Below, in pieces: positions 25,401 through 35,445 of a stretch of DNA of 64,000 nucleotides (positions are counted from its first letter, which is position 1; every line of letters begins with the position of its first letter). This DNA comes from Helopsaltes ochotensis. Its lineage: Eukaryota; Chordata; Aves; Passeriformes; Locustellidae. Made by a program: the position numbers and the translations under genes. The stretch is from positions 1,878,860 to 1,942,859 of the forward strand of contig VXBM01000009.1 in the NCBI GenBank assembly GCA_013400155.1, read 5' to 3'. The notes under the pieces are model-generated. The model saw only the letters and a program-made list of their open reading frames with translations, made no database searches and had not been told where the DNA came from.

Positions 25401-28400
25401 AGTAGTCAAGGCCAAATATTTGTTAGCAGAGCAGAACAGCCCCTTTATTTATAGTCACATACTCTGTCCACCTTGACTATGATAGTTCCAATCTGGCTGC
25501 TCCAAGGTCCTGACTGTTGAGATATCATGTACCTTCAAGTGTCACAACTGTATTATAGGTACTTTGTCAGTAAGAGACTCCATAATTATTGGGGCGCTCT
25601 TAGATAGTTCCGTAGAAATCAGTGGCCTTAACAGACATTTTTCTTCTGCCAGTAATGTTAGATATCCATAAAGCTGGTTCACACCTAAGTCCTGAAGCTT
25701 TTGATCTCCTCAGGGTTTGGGGGATTTTTTGTTGAGTTCCTAACAGTATTTCTGTGACTGAAAGCCCTCGGAACATATTAGTGCTCTTCATTAGCATGTT
25801 TGATTACCAAGGGCAGTCTTGGAGTGCTGTGCGAGCACGTGCAATTTCTATGCCTTGACAGAGCATTCAGTAGAAGATAGATGCTGCAGGTGGTGCCCGT
25901 GGTGATCTTCCTGATGTGGTTGCTTAGCAGCTGTGCTGTTTTCTGGTGGGATCGTGATCAATGGATTTTCTATCTCAGCTGCACTGTTTCACTTGCCCAC
26001 ATCCTATGTGTGCCACCTCTACTGTTCAGTCCTTACCTGGGGTTTTCTATCTGGTACTATGCCACAGCCTACAAAGATGGTTCAGCTTTTAGAGGATGAG
26101 CAAAGAATAGTGCATGCTCCTGCATGCAAAGCTGTTCAGGAGCTAAAGTTTTATCCTCACACATGCCACCCAGTAACCCTCAGGTCAGGATGGGTATGAA
26201 CCTATTAGTGTCATTAGTACTTAATGGTAACAATTACTAAGGCAAAACTCCCACAGCCAACGTCAAGGGCGTAGGCCCCTGGTTAGGGTCAGTTCTGTGC
26301 CTGCCTTTAGCTGGTTATAAATGAGGGCCATGATTTCTGCTAAACTTGCTCATTTCAATAGACTCAAACCTGATTAGTGGGATGTTGGCTGACTGGTTGG
26401 ATCACACAGCTCTTTTACATCATTGAAGAGATAAAATTTAGTTTAAAATCAATCTGTTCCCTAACTAATTTTATTTTCAGGGAGGCATCTTCTGTGTCCT
26501 TGAAAAGCACTGTGTTATTGTGCCAAGTAATAGGAAACACTGTTCTTATCTCTGGCTGTTGAGTGATTTCTAATTTGGCCGGTCATAAAAACTTACTGTC
26601 AGAGGAGTCATAAAAACTTACTGTCAGAGGAGTGTTTTCATGTTTGCTGCCTCAGGTGAATCGTGCCCCCAGTGATGAGTATCACGTGTATCTCTGAAAA
26701 CACAAAACAGCTAAAACCATCTTTGATTAGTCATATGTAATTTCAACTTCTTGTACAGCTTGAGCTTAACTGAAGTGAATCACCTTTGTGTTCAGTTTAG
26801 AATACAATGGGCTTTTGCTGAGGGCATTGACATCAGGGTGCATTTTGTAATGGTGAGATGAGTTTATTGGCAATGCTCTAAACCAGTTAGCCATTTCCAG
26901 TCTGTTTATACCAATCCATTCAGCCACAAGCAGTGTTAAATGGGATTAGCCACGTAAAAGAAGGTAAAATGCCATGTTCAGTTGATGTTATAACATCAGA
27001 GAAGTTGAAAGAAAATATTTGTCAGTTAGTAATGCTTGGCAATATCTGGATTTTAATTATTTTTTCTTCCTCAGCCAACTTAGCAAAGCTGAATGGGAGA
27101 AGAAAAAGTTTGATAAGGCAATTGGGTAAGTTTAAAGACCTTTTTTAATTTGCTACAAACACAGCAGGTAACAATGATGCTGTATATTTGAGGGAGAAAA
27201 GGTGTTCCTAGTTACTTTTTAAAGGAAACTTCCACGAGCATATGTACATCTGCTGTCTTGACCACACTTGGTTTTGATGAAAGATTACAGGAGAAACAGT
27301 TCAAGTTGCATTCAGAAAAAAATAACCCAAAAATTTTGTAGTAAGGGGAAACTTTCTCTGTGTGCTATATATAGTGCAGTGATTAATACCTGTTTAATTC
27401 TTCTTAGCACATGACATGATCAAGTTTCACTTTGCTGTCAAAGCCAGGTTCAGAACTGCTTTTAGAAGAGAATAATAGTGAAGAAATAGTACTGAGGCTT
27501 TTTTCTTCTTTAACAGTGGGTTTGGTATAACTGCATTATTCATGAAAATGGAACGGGATGTTCCTTCTGAATGTATCTAAAAATCTGTAATACAAGATTT
27601 TACTGCCCATATTTAATTTTTCTGTAAAACTTGCCATTAGGCCTTATGCTGAAGTTAATTTCTGGACTTGTGGTTTTTTCCCTCCTGGAATGCAGAAAAA
27701 GGCTAAAGGAAAAGAAAATATTTTGGTTTGCATGATAGGGGTAGGGAAAAAATACCCAAGACAGTCTAGAGAAGACTGTCTCTAGCTGAGAAAAAAATCC
27801 AACCACTGAATATCCAAACACGTTTGCTTTTATCACTAAGTGTCCATGTGAGTCTTTATGTGCTTTCTTGGGAAATAGTCACTGCTAGAAATGTCAAGTT
27901 CTTTATGCACCAGCCTCACAAATTAACTTCCAGTTTCTGAGTTTTGTTGTGCTTAAATATGCTTCACTTGTTTATATCTCTTAGCAGGACAGAGTTTGCT
28001 TAATGAATCTCATTTTCTTGTGTCTGTTTCCAGCATGCTCTGATTTAGGTTTTTGCTGTTTTCTGGCCTTTGCCTCTATTTCTCTTTTAGGAAGAAATTA
28101 GAGGTGACTCGACTGGATCTTTTTCACAAGCTTTTTAGCCATATGAATGTCTTTATAGGACAGGTTGTTGAAACCTGATGTTCCTAACTATGGGTAATGA
28201 GTTCCAGTGGGAACTCCAGCCGTTAAAAATAACAAATGATGGGTCACCCTGCAGCTATGGCCACCGTGTGGAGTCCTTGCCCTGTTTCAGAGGCAAGTGC
28301 AGGAGCATGGGGATGTCTGTGCTTGTTCTTATTTTGTAAGAATTAATCAGTACTGTTCCACTGAAAAGGCTGGCACAATGATGAAACTCCAGTTTTTACT

Positions 28401-29753
28401 TTGACCATGTATTTCCCAAGGGAAATGCTGTACAAAGCATGCAGGATAAACGTTTTCCTTGCTTTCCACCCCACACACACCTTGGAAACTCACAAAGGAG
28501 AGACTTAATACATCTCAGTAACACATGAAATCTGCAATGTCAGGGTCCTCAGTGTTTCATAAAATGTGCTCGGAGAAGGTGAGCTCTCAACAAAAGTTGC
28601 TGCTTTTCCTTACAGCTACTCTTTTGCTATCGTGGGCATTAACATAACAGACCTTGCATACAACCTGCTGGTGAGTGGGGCTCTGAAGACCCATTTCTAC
28701 AATGTTGCTCCAGAAGCACCAACGCTCACTCACTTTCAGCAGACCTTCTGTAAGTGCTGGGTGTGAGTGTGGGACAAGGGGTGGAAATGCATAATTGGTA
28801 CACTGCTAACATAAAACTGCCCATAGTTAAAAAAAAAAAGAAAGAAAGTTTTTTGACACAGCACAGAGACTGTGCTCTCCTGTCTAGGATGATTGGATTC
28901 AGCTCTTAAGCTGTGATGGAGGCCACTACCAAACCATGGTGTAAAATAAATACAAAAAATTGCACTAAGCACCTTAACCAAGTGATCTTCCCTTTTTTTA
29001 AATAATAAGAAAGCAGATGTGCCTTAAGGAGTGTCTGCATATTGTTTTCCTTAAATCCAACTTTCATATGATACTTGCATCTACATTCTAGTGTTACTCC
29101 TCACCTTTCAGCAGAGTTGCAGCTCCACCGCCAAAATAATGCTTTGAGAGCTCCTTGCCCTGTATTTGAGCATTCCTTCTACAGCAGAGGCCTGCTGTTC
29201 ATCTTTGCACAGTGGGAGTAAACACTTCTAATATTTTTCAGTGTGTAGGCAAGGAACTGATAATAAGCACCTGCAGCATCTTCCCGTGTTTTTTATACTC
29301 CCTGGTGTTATGTTTTAATTTCTGAATCCATATGTCAAGATGACTAGTGAATTCTTGTGTTTATTGTGAGAAATTCTGCCAAGTGTGTGTAATATTAATC
29401 CAAATTTGGGATTGTCCAGAATAGCACTAGTTTTGTTCCTGCCCAATGTCTTGAGCTGTCAGATCTCAGTGACCAGGATCCTCTGTACAGATCATAATTA
29501 TTAATTCCAGGCTACTTCTAATTTTATATATCATCTTTACATCCTGTATTTATCTCTTCTTCCTTCTTATTGTTTTGTAGGCTACTTAATGCATGAATTC
29601 CACAAATTCTGGATTGATGAGGATCCACTGGACATAATGGAATTCAATCGCGTCAGAGAGAAATTTTACAAGCGAATCTTGAGACAGCTCCAGAACCCAG
29701 AGATGGCTCTGTGTCCTCATTTTGCTGCATCAGAAAGTTTAATCAATATGTAG
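4476..29753 (+). CDS. ELMOD1: ELMOD1, ELMO domain-containing protein 1 (ARF-family GAP), 11 coding exons, 334 aa
   Basis: The product is a GTPase-activating protein for ARF-family GTPases; family knowledge names ARF6 and ARL2 as substrates, and mouse loss causes inner-ear hair-cell defects. Joined coding parts are 4476-4492, 13273-13418, 13570-13598, 14788-14885, 20379-20508, 23443-23576, 24779-24847, 25140-25163, 27075-27125, 28616-28749 and 29581-29753. They total 1005 nt, i.e. 334 residues plus TAG, which equals the long human isoform. Every junction is GT/AG and every phase fits. The N-terminal ~55 residues are basic and aromatic (KLTGQCELQRICYN). The ELMO domain spans about residues 133-306, with the signature GFQGDDPKTDFRGMG at 163-177. 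Its Arg174 is the expected catalytic arginine finger. The C-terminus reads FAASESLINM. No frameshift or premature stop is seen, so the gene appears intact. Assignment to ELMOD1 rather than ELMOD2 or ELMOD3 rests on the start MKHFLR, QACLLQIVGYRNLIAEVEKL and the C-terminus. Confidence 0.98.
7100..7275 (-). repeat. CR1 LINE fragment, degraded and possibly rearranged
   Basis: A 'tagaatcatagaattcctta' stretch followed by 'ggttggaaaa' and 'atcattcaatccaact' is the reverse complement of a CR1 3' end. The bases just before it (cagccttcctgaaaaacctg) look like a more internal CR1 part on the wrong side of the tail, so two fragments may abut here. Confidence 0.65.
10745..10852 (+). repeat. CR1 LINE 3' tail fragment
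   Basis: It contains 'gatgatctttaaggtccctt' followed by 'ccagtccaaatcattctgtg', the standard CR1 3' end in + orientation. Confidence 0.75.
11450..11466 (+). repeat. (CATA)n microsatellite
   Basis: About four short CATA units, slightly degenerate, inside ELMOD1 intron 1. Confidence 0.7.
11699..11960 (-). repeat. CR1-like LINE fragment, old
   Basis: 'aatcaccgaacatgatcaca' then 'ggctgggatgggaagacacc' and 'gtcatctagtccatccccct' resemble the reverse complement of a divergent CR1 3' region. The 5' boundary is uncertain. Confidence 0.55.
12120..12540 (-). repeat. CR1 LINE fragment
   Basis: 'gttgagcctgggaggcacct' then 'ctccagttcaacctccctct', and further on 'agcctccctgagcaacctgt' and 'tctcccggcctctcttcaca', follow the order of an inverted CR1 3' region. 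It is diverged and interrupted. Confidence 0.6.
13273..13418 (+). CDS. ELMOD1: ELMOD1 exon 2 (residues 6-54)
   Basis: The acceptor TTCTTTTGCCAG precedes it and a GTAACT donor follows. The first base completes Arg6, and the frame then gives MFVQVCLYFYC, LWRCLKFVVRKLTGQC and CYNTKPGAARTMKI, plus one base of Glu54. This is the hydrophobic/basic N-terminal region of ELMOD1, ahead of the ELMO domain. Confidence 0.96.
13570..13598 (+). CDS. ELMOD1: ELMOD1 exon 3 (residues 54-64), 29 nt
   Basis: After CCCTTACAG the exon reads (G)AG then ASLKGSKSK and ends at a GTGAGT donor. Human ELMOD1 has TSLRDSKSK at this place. The intron before it is only 151 nt long. Confidence 0.93.
13599..14787 (+). other. 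ELMOD1: ELMOD1 intron 3
   Basis: The intron is bounded by GTGAGT and a TTTTTTTAG acceptor. Nothing beyond unique AT-rich sequence is seen. Confidence 0.85.
14788..14885 (+). CDS. ELMOD1: ELMOD1 exon 4 (residues 65-97)
   Basis: It encodes RLQTSVNVHPDAIEKT, then IDDIMELKRINPDINP, and two bases of Gln97 before GTAAGT. It closely matches the helical linker of mammalian ELMOD1 (VHPDAIEKTIEDIMELKKIN). Confidence 0.96.
16500..16828 (+). repeat. CR1 LINE 3' region
   Basis: A fairly well preserved CR1 3' end. It contains 'catgtagtgacaggacaaga', 'actggaacagcttgcccaga' and 'ccatggcagtggggttagg', and closes with 'aaccattctgtgattctata'. One frame still reads RHWNSLPREVVDVPSLEVFKA, the last part of the CR1 ORF2 protein. 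Confidence 0.92.
17673..17830 (-). repeat. CR1 LINE fragment
   Basis: 'gtagaatcacagaagggctt' followed by 'gggttgggagggaacttaac' is the inverted CR1 terminus. Similarity fades after about 150 bp. Confidence 0.75.
18262..18303 (+). repeat. A-rich low-complexity tract
   Basis: Runs of A broken by single G or C bases, lying about 120 bp before the CR1 copy at 18423. Confidence 0.7.
18423..19330 (-). repeat. CR1 LINE, ~0.9 kb, with reverse-transcriptase and C-terminal remnants
   Basis: On the - strand the DNA carries broken reading frames of CR1 ORF2. One has MAPVLFNIFIDDLEE followed by LSQFTADTKLDGSVD, equivalent to the RT palm motif region FINDLD...FADDTKL. Another frame ends KKDIEGLQRVQRRAGSWG. 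A 3' tail with 'ggaatcacttaggttagaaa' on the + strand marks its end. Frameshifts and stops make it non-functional. Its C-terminal part closely matches the copy at 60480-61188, which lies in the opposite orientation. Confidence 0.9.
20379..20508 (+). CDS. ELMOD1: ELMOD1 exon 5 (residues 97-140)
   Basis: After CCCACCCTCAG the exon gives LGVSLQACLLQIVGYRN, LIAEVEKLRREPYDSE and NPQHEEMLLK, ending on a full codon before GTAGGC. It is near-identical to mammalian ELMOD1 and marks the start of the ELMO domain. Confidence 0.97.
20509..23442 (+). other. ELMOD1: ELMOD1 intron 5
   Basis: It runs from GTAGGC to TCTTCCTAG. Apart from the exon-like pair at 21113-21459, listed separately, I see no gene or recognisable transposon. 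Confidence 0.8.
21113..21459 (+). other. Exon-like open segments inside ELMOD1 intron 5, unrecognised
   Basis: A charged frame (KPQAEEELESS, stop at 21146-21148, KEIEERMKVLENSLIAIHG, then DPDFDYSYCKMLQRNAKKHR) ends at 21268 on a GTAAGT donor. A TTTTTCAG acceptor lies 104 nt on, and from 21373 a phase-matched frame continues FNTKILKTLTLADDDDD to a TGA at 21457. From the ATG at 21167 the spliced product would be 62 residues. I recognise no family. It could be a decayed gene piece, a nested small gene or chance; the in-frame TAG at 21146 favours decay or chance. Confidence 0.25.
23443..23576 (+). CDS. ELMOD1: ELMOD1 exon 6 (residues 141-185), catalytic segment
   Basis: It encodes LWKCLKPNSPLKARIS, KQWCEIGFQGDDP, KTDFRGMGLLGLYNL and two bases of Val185 before the consensus donor GTAAGT. 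It carries the ELMO-domain signature with Arg174, the residue needed for ARF GAP activity in the family. All signature residues are intact, so GAP activity is expected. Confidence 0.97.
23577..24778 (+). other. ELMOD1: ELMOD1 intron 6
   Basis: It runs from GTAAGT to TCTGCAG. It is unique AT-rich sequence in which I see nothing further. Confidence 0.85.
24779..24847 (+). CDS. ELMOD1: ELMOD1 exon 7 (residues 185-208)
   Basis: After ATGTCTGCAG the frame gives YFAEWDTEIAQQVLTD and SLHPKY, and two bases of Arg208 before GTAATG. Human ELMOD1 has YFAERDATAAQQVLSDSLHPK, so this is the usual exon with moderate substitution. Confidence 0.96.
24848..25139 (+). other. ELMOD1: ELMOD1 intron 7 (292 nt)
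   Basis: A short intron ending in a long T-rich tract (about 25080-25130). A single TGC lies at 25119-25121, 18 nt before the intron's last base, and is followed by nine T's and GTAATAAAG. Confidence 0.85.
25140..25163 (+). CDS. ELMOD1: ELMOD1 exon 8, 24-nt microexon (residues 208-216)
   Basis: It encodes the end of Arg208, then EVTKKEL and two bases of Ser216. Human ELMOD1 has DITKEEIS at this place. Length 24 is a multiple of three and both flanks are phase 2, so skipping removes eight residues and keeps the frame. Human ELMOD1 is known with 334- and 326-residue isoforms, a difference of exactly eight. The donor AG|GTATTT is weak, which fits regulated inclusion. The segment joins two helical parts of the ELMO domain. 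Confidence 0.9.
25164..27074 (+). other. ELMOD1: ELMOD1 intron 8 (1.9 kb)
   Basis: It runs from GTATTT to CTTCCTCAG. It contains a 25-bp perfect tandem duplication at about 26582-26631. No gene is seen. Confidence 0.85.
26582..26631 (+). repeat. Two-copy 25-bp tandem duplication
   Basis: The unit begins gtcataaaaacttactgtca and ends gagga. Two perfect copies stand head to tail, indicating a recent local slippage or duplication. Confidence 0.9.
27075..27125 (+). CDS. ELMOD1: ELMOD1 exon 9 (residues 216-233)
   Basis: It encodes QLSKAEWEKKKFDKAI with split Ser216 and Gly233, flanked by CTTCCTCAG and GTAAGT. Human has KFSKAEWEKKRMDKAIG. Confidence 0.95.
27126..28615 (+). other. ELMOD1: ELMOD1 intron 9
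   Basis: It runs from GTAAGT to TTTTCCTTACAG. I see no gene or clear repeat. Confidence 0.85.
28616..28749 (+). CDS. ELMOD1: ELMOD1 exon 10 (residues 233-278)
   Basis: It encodes YSFAIVGINITDLAYNLL, VSGALKTHFYNVAPEAP and TLTHFQQTF, with a split Cys278 before GTAAGT. This is the well-conserved second half of the ELMO domain. Confidence 0.97.
28750..29580 (+). other. ELMOD1: ELMOD1 intron 10
   Basis: It runs from GTAAGT to TTGTTTTGTAG and is unique sequence apart from a short A-rich tract at 28827-28848. Confidence 0.85.
29581..29753 (+). CDS. ELMOD1: ELMOD1 exon 11, last coding exon (residues 278-334 and stop)
   Basis: It encodes YLMHEFHKFWIDEDPLD, IMEFNRVREKFYKRIL and RQLQNPEMALCPHFAAS, then ESLINM and TAG at 29751-29753. 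The C-terminus matches the length and ending of mammalian ELMOD1 (ASEGLINM). Confidence 0.97.
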
Positions 29754-30940
29754 TTACTCAGTTGATTTTATTTGGAAGCACTGTCTCACTCCTGGTTTAG
29801 ATCACTGTTAGACCATCACTAGCATACTGAATGACCATGGCAATCGTGTGCATGTTTTTGGCGCAGTGTTCATCTATTTTTGTCACATGATCCCCTTATG
29901 CTTCTCTTGTTGGGGATCTTTCATTTTAAATGGGTGCTCATATTGCCTCATTACGCAGTGTTACCTTCTGAATTGATGTCCAGATATCAGAGTTTTTCTA
30001 TTTTTTTAGACTTTCCTCATAATTCAGCATTGACAATTGAATTGTATTTCTCTAGCAGTGTTTTTGTATATGTGGAATAAGTAGCTGAATCTTGTATTGT
30101 GAAAGCTTTTTAACTTCTCGGTATGTTTTAAGATAACTATTGGCATTTCAAGCAAAATACATGTTTGGACCTCATCTAGAAGATAATGTAATTTAATCTA
30201 ATGCAGACAAACACATTAAAGTCCAATTTTCTCCATGCAATCATTATATGCTTAATGCAAAATTAATGAGGCTTATGAGATACAAGTTTCAGTGAGAAGA
30301 GTTTATGCAGAATTACGATCAAATGCATGAATACCAAATGGTCTGGTGATGCTAACACAGTGAACTGTGAACACATTCACAGCTAACAGATACTGGCAGG
30401 GGCCAAAAATTATAAAATCAGGCTGTTGTCACCAACACCACCATGCTGAAGCATGGTCTAGATTCTTGCACATTCCTTTGGATCTACAGAGGTTAGTGTT
30501 TTGTGTCACACGTTGGAAGGCAACATGATTTGGTCACATGGTTCTTGGTGATTTCAGGGGAGCAAAAATATGTTTCTTTTCTTTGAACTACTGAAAATGT
30601 TGCTTTGGTTGTTAATTCAGTTCCTAAGAGCTGGGAGAAATAATTGATTAGAAGGTTTAGAACAAAACTGCTTGTGTTTCCCAGACTACTTATTTAAAAA
30701 AAATAAAAATGGCAAACTGCCTTTTTTCTAAAACCATAAATAAATAAAAGTGTTTGACACTAAGATTGTGTAGTATACTGAACAACATCTACCATGGCAT
30801 TTCATACCCATGGTATTTTTTACCTTCTAAGCAATCAATTTTAGTATTATATGTTTGTGTAAATCACTTGCGTATGGAGATTAAATTGAGTAGTGTCCAA
30901 CTACTTGTGAATTATATGAATAAATTATACATCATTCTAA
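29754..30940 (+). other. ELMOD1: ELMOD1 3'UTR (inferred)
   Basis: AT-rich sequence following the stop codon. Candidate poly(A) signals AATAAA lie at 30739-30744, 30743-30748 and 30919-30924. The last is followed about 25 nt later by a GT/T-rich stretch (tgtcggttttatttttg), the best cleavage context. The exact end is inferred; further AATAAA words occur at 31134, 31140 and 31372. Confidence 0.6.
30919..30924 (+). terminator. ELMOD1: Best candidate ELMOD1 poly(A) signal
   Basis: AATAAA with a downstream T/GT-rich element near 30950-30968; chosen over 30739/30743 on that downstream context. Confidence 0.5.
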
Positions 30941-33022
30941 ACTGAAGCACTGTCGGTTTTATTTTTGAGATATGCAGTAATACAGAGGAAAAATGTTTTA
31001 CTTAATGGATCAGGTAAAATGGGTTTTAACTGCTCTGTGGTATTCCCAAGGCTGAAGTGTGATCACAGCTTCTTCAGATACAGTGCTTTATATCATTTTA
31101 GTTACTGCTTGGGCCATCACTTTATTTAACAAAAATAAAAATAAATGGGAATACTTCAGCTTCCTAGGAAACCCCTTGGGTTTAAGCCATCTCATTTCTT
31201 TGCTAAAATGGAAGCTGGGGGTCAGGACTTCTCTACATGGATGGAAACTTGCACTCATGGAGTTGATCAGCAGAATTTTATGGGTCTGGCAATAATTAGT
31301 CTTCTCCAATGAAGTTGGAAGTACGGAACTGGAAATATTAACATTTGCATATTTTGCATGAGAATACAAGGAATAAAAACTATGCATGTTTAACTTAATA
31401 CCATTGATTTTGGAAAGTGGTTATTTATAGCTATTAGGTCTCAAGGACTTTTTTGTGTGACTCTTGAAGCTTCTAAAATAGGTTTCTAGTAACAGTTTTC
31501 ATTGTTTCAAATTTTAGGCTCCCTCTTTCTTTCCTTGGCGCACTCTGACTTAAATATCTTCTGCAATTTATTAGGGTACACTGGTTTATTTTTAATACCC
31601 TGCAATGGAGTTCATGGAGCTGTGGGGGAGGGAGGGAAAGTTCCTGCTACCTTCTTACTGCTCTGATCCTCTCAGATATGCCTTGTCTCAAGGTGTTAAC
31701 TTCAAACAAAATCAGAAAATGTCATCTGGCTCTGTGTCAGATTGTATCACAATAATCTAACTGTTTTGGGTGATTATTTTTTCCTGTCTTGCAGGAAGAT
31801 AGATTTAATGAAGCTAAGTGTGAAATCCCTTCTCCTGTGGAGCCCTTGCATGCTGGTGCCTTCAAATCTTGTCATCTTGCCTGTTTGTGCTTTAGCTTTG
31901 TCCTGTGGTGTGCTTGTTCCCAAAATACCTGTCAAACCTGGGGCAGAGGATATCCCTGGTGGGTGCCTGGAACTGGCTGGGCACTGCTGAGGGAGGATGT
32001 CTGTCGGGCACTGCCTTCCTTCCTCCCCAAGAATGACTTCTTACCATTATGCAAACCTAAGCATTTTTTTTAAAACTTAGAATTACGTGATCACTAGTAT
32101 AGATCCAAACTGACCCGTGAGCAACTGGATGCTGCTTTCCCTAGGGAGGAGAAAATGAAAGAAATGGGGGGGAAAAAGTATTAAAAAGTTGTTTCAATAA
32201 AGAAGAATAAACATTTATACTCACTGCAGGGTATAGAATTTGGTTTAAGTAAGTATAGAGAAGATTTAGGTTGGATCTTTCAAAAAGCTTTCTGCAGCTT
32301 CATGGTTGTTGCATTTCACCAGCCATCTCTCTCTCAGGCTCATGTCTGGCCATGTGCATCTCAGGCAGCAAGTGCTTCCTGCCCAGGCTGTAAAGTAAAT
32401 GGCCACTTCTTTCTTAACAGGCTATTTTTCCCCAGGCAAATAATTTGCATTAGCCATGCCACACAGTCCAGGTGTCACTTTAAAAAGGCCTAGCCATGTT
32501 GTAAGTCTAAGCTGCAACTTTATTGTATAAAATTCAAGACATCATGCTGAAGCTATGCAGAATGTGCATTGCTTAGAATATGTATTGCTTTGGGTCAGCA
32601 GATGAGAATATAATTAATGAAAATATAATATTGGGAGATTGAATGTGTTAAAATGCAGAAATGTTTACCTTGATCTGTCTAAAGATGGGGAGGAAAGGGC
32701 TACGTAATATAGGAGTTCTTTAATTCTGTGTGCATCCTTCTATAATGGTGCCTATATTCCTCCCTGTTACAGATTCAGGCACTTCCTGAATAGCGCAGCA
32801 CTTTTGTACCCCAGCTAACGTGCATTTAAATTGTTACCAGGGCTCCTTCAACAACATAGGTGGATGCTGACTTGTCTTCACTAACTTCACCACTTGTCTT
32901 GGTGCTCGGCTAGCATCTGTGGAGCTGGGGCTGTGAGAGCCGACAGGATCTGTGCCTGGAGGGTTGATTACAGCCACGAGGAGAACAAGTGCTTCTCCAG
33001 CTTCCTGACACTTTTTGGCTTG

Positions 33023-33026
<4 letters not shown>

Positions 33027-33084
<58 letters not shown>
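33027..33084 (-). repeat. 58-base homopolymer, poly-T on + strand
   Basis: An uninterrupted T run. It could be the poly(A) tail of a retroposed sequence on the - strand, but the right flank (gaggcaaggagaaatatact) shows no poly(A) signal or known transcript. Its length may also reflect assembly error. Confidence 0.9.
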
Positions 33085-33085
<1 letters not shown>

Positions 33086-34839
33086 AGGCAAGGAGAAATA
33101 TACTTCTAATTGGCTCTTTCGGAAAGTAGTTTTTCAAGTGCTGGTGCTGGTGGTATTTGTATGTACTATTTTTAGAAGCAAACAAGGTCTACCTTATCTA
33201 TACGATTTGTCTTGGACAGTTTGTATCTCCTGACTGTTTCCTGAAGCAGCACTGAAACTCGATTGAAAAATTTACTGTCATGTAGAGGGTAAAGGAGATT
33301 AATTTTTTGTCTTTTTTAATGAAAGAGCAATCTTTAAAAGCACCTGTGCCCACTGTGTGCCCTATGGGGCGCAGACAGCTGGTGATGACTTAGCAGGCTG
33401 AAACACTTTGCTGCAAGCAGGGCATTTTCAGCATGTCCCCAGCTGAAATGAGTGCTGTTAGGTGGAACAGGATGTATGTGAACAGAGTGCTGATGCTCAG
33501 GTTAATGAACCCAAATCCACCTTTACTGGCCCAAAGAATCGCTGGTAGCATCATAACACATTGGCTTCCATTATGAGGGATCATCATAATGATGATGATC
33601 TTTCTTTCTTAATCCCTCCCTTAATGGATTGTGGTCAGCTTTTAACATGTAGTTTACTGACCTGTCCCTTTTTGTTACAATGTGACCAGAGATTTTTGAC
33701 CTTTCCACAGGAGTGACCAGCACTGCAGGGTTATCCCCTAGTGTGGTATTGCAGATTGTAGTCATTCCTGCCCAAACTCTAGAGGAAACCTCAGTCCGCA
33801 GCTACACCACTTGGATGTACCTGACTGGGGTAGGAATCAGTTACAGCCTGAAATAGTAACTGGAATGCAATTCTATAAGTGTTAAGTTCATGTCTTTGGC
33901 AAGTGCTCTTGGGGAAATAGGGAAACTCTGTATACATGTTGGGAAATACGAGAACTCTGATTATACTCCTTTCTGTCCCCCAGCTGGCTTTTAACAGGCT
34001 TGATATCATCAACATATGACCATTTTGGCATCACAGGAAGACTCCTCTGAACTGTGATTGTCAGAGAATTATTCTACTTTGAATCTTTTTAACTACCCTA
34101 ATTTCTACCTTTCACTCTCACTTGGAACTTGGTCCAATGGGAGCTCAAATTTTGCACTATTGAATCCTCTAGGCTACATTGAGACAAACAGTAGGATTCC
34201 CCTCTGTAGTCTTGCATCTGCAGCATGGTGCAGCTAAAGACCACATAAATTCTTAAAATGGATGTTTTGCAGAAAACAATCCTGAAACGGATAAGGAAAT
34301 GAATTATTCATTGTTTTCCTTAGTTTGCAGCAGTGCAGGTTTTCTGTAAGACTTGCCAAAGATTAGACAGGACTCTTCCTACCAGATCCTGTAGGAATAT
34401 AGCAGGACAGGCTTTGTGCTTTCCCCTGTGAGCAGTGCACATAGAAATCAGGTCATTACTTGCTCTAGTAAAGGAAACTGTTCTACTCTATATAGAACTA
34501 TAATTAGAAAAGAGATTTAGCTCTAAAACCTCCAAGCAAGAACTGGGTACAGCAGCTTAACTCCAAAGGAGCTATGAGGAAGGGCAGGGGGCTGGTTACT
34601 GGGCTTGGGCTCCACTGTTCTGAAGGACTGTCAAAGCTAAAAGTGGTGTATTCTCCAAAGAGCTTACAGCATGGAATGAAAGAGGATAGCAGGATGGGGA
34701 AGCACAAGGCAAACACACACCTGGTAGCTCAGCAAAGCAGAGCAGCACAAGAGGAGCTGGGAAAAAAGAGACATGAGGTCGCCTCTTGTATGTTTACAGG
34801 CAATATCGCCCAACTGAAAGGGTAACCAAGGAAGACACA

Positions 34840-35445
34840 TGCAGGTGACTGTGAAAAACCTAACTCACAGACAACAGGGCGTGGCACTGTGACACTGGAA
34901 ATGAGAACAGACATAGGAGACCCCAGCTTGAGCACTGCATCGAGCTCTGGGGTCCTCAACACAGGACATGGACCTATTGGAGCAAGTTTGTAGGAGGGAC
35001 GCCAGGATGATTGATTAAAGAGATGGAGCTCCTCTCCTATGAAGAAAGACTGAGAGAATTAGGATTGTTCTGCCTGGAAAAGAGTAGCCTTGGGGTGACC
35101 TAATTGCAGCCTTCCAGTACCTGAGGGGGTCTACAGGATGGAGAGGCTATTTACAAGAGCATGTAGTGACAGGACAAGGGAGAATGGCTTCCAGCTAAAA
35201 GAGGGAAGGTTTAGATTAAATATTAAGAAGAAATTCTTTACTGAGAGGATAGTGAGACACTGGAACAGCTTGCTCAGAGAATTTGTGGATGCCCGATCCC
35301 TGGAAGTGTTTATCAGCAGGTTGGCTGTGGCTCTGAGCAACCTGGTCTAGTGAAAGGTGTCTCTGCCCATGGCAAGCAATTAGAACCAGATGAACTTTAG
35401 GGTCCTTTCTAATCCTGGCCATTCTATTGTTCTGTGATCCTGGGT
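34840..35445 (+). repeat. CR1 LINE 3' region, ~0.6 kb
   Basis: It has 'cagcttgagcactgcatcga' and 'aggagggacgccaggatgat', then 'gtagtgacaggacaagggag', and closes with 'ccattctattgttctgtgat'. A frame reads RHWNSLLREFVDARSLEVF, the end of CR1 ORF2. Confidence 0.9.

Noticed and set aside
32834..33185. Lysine-rich frames near 33.05 kb
   Set aside because: The lysines come from the 58-base homopolymer.
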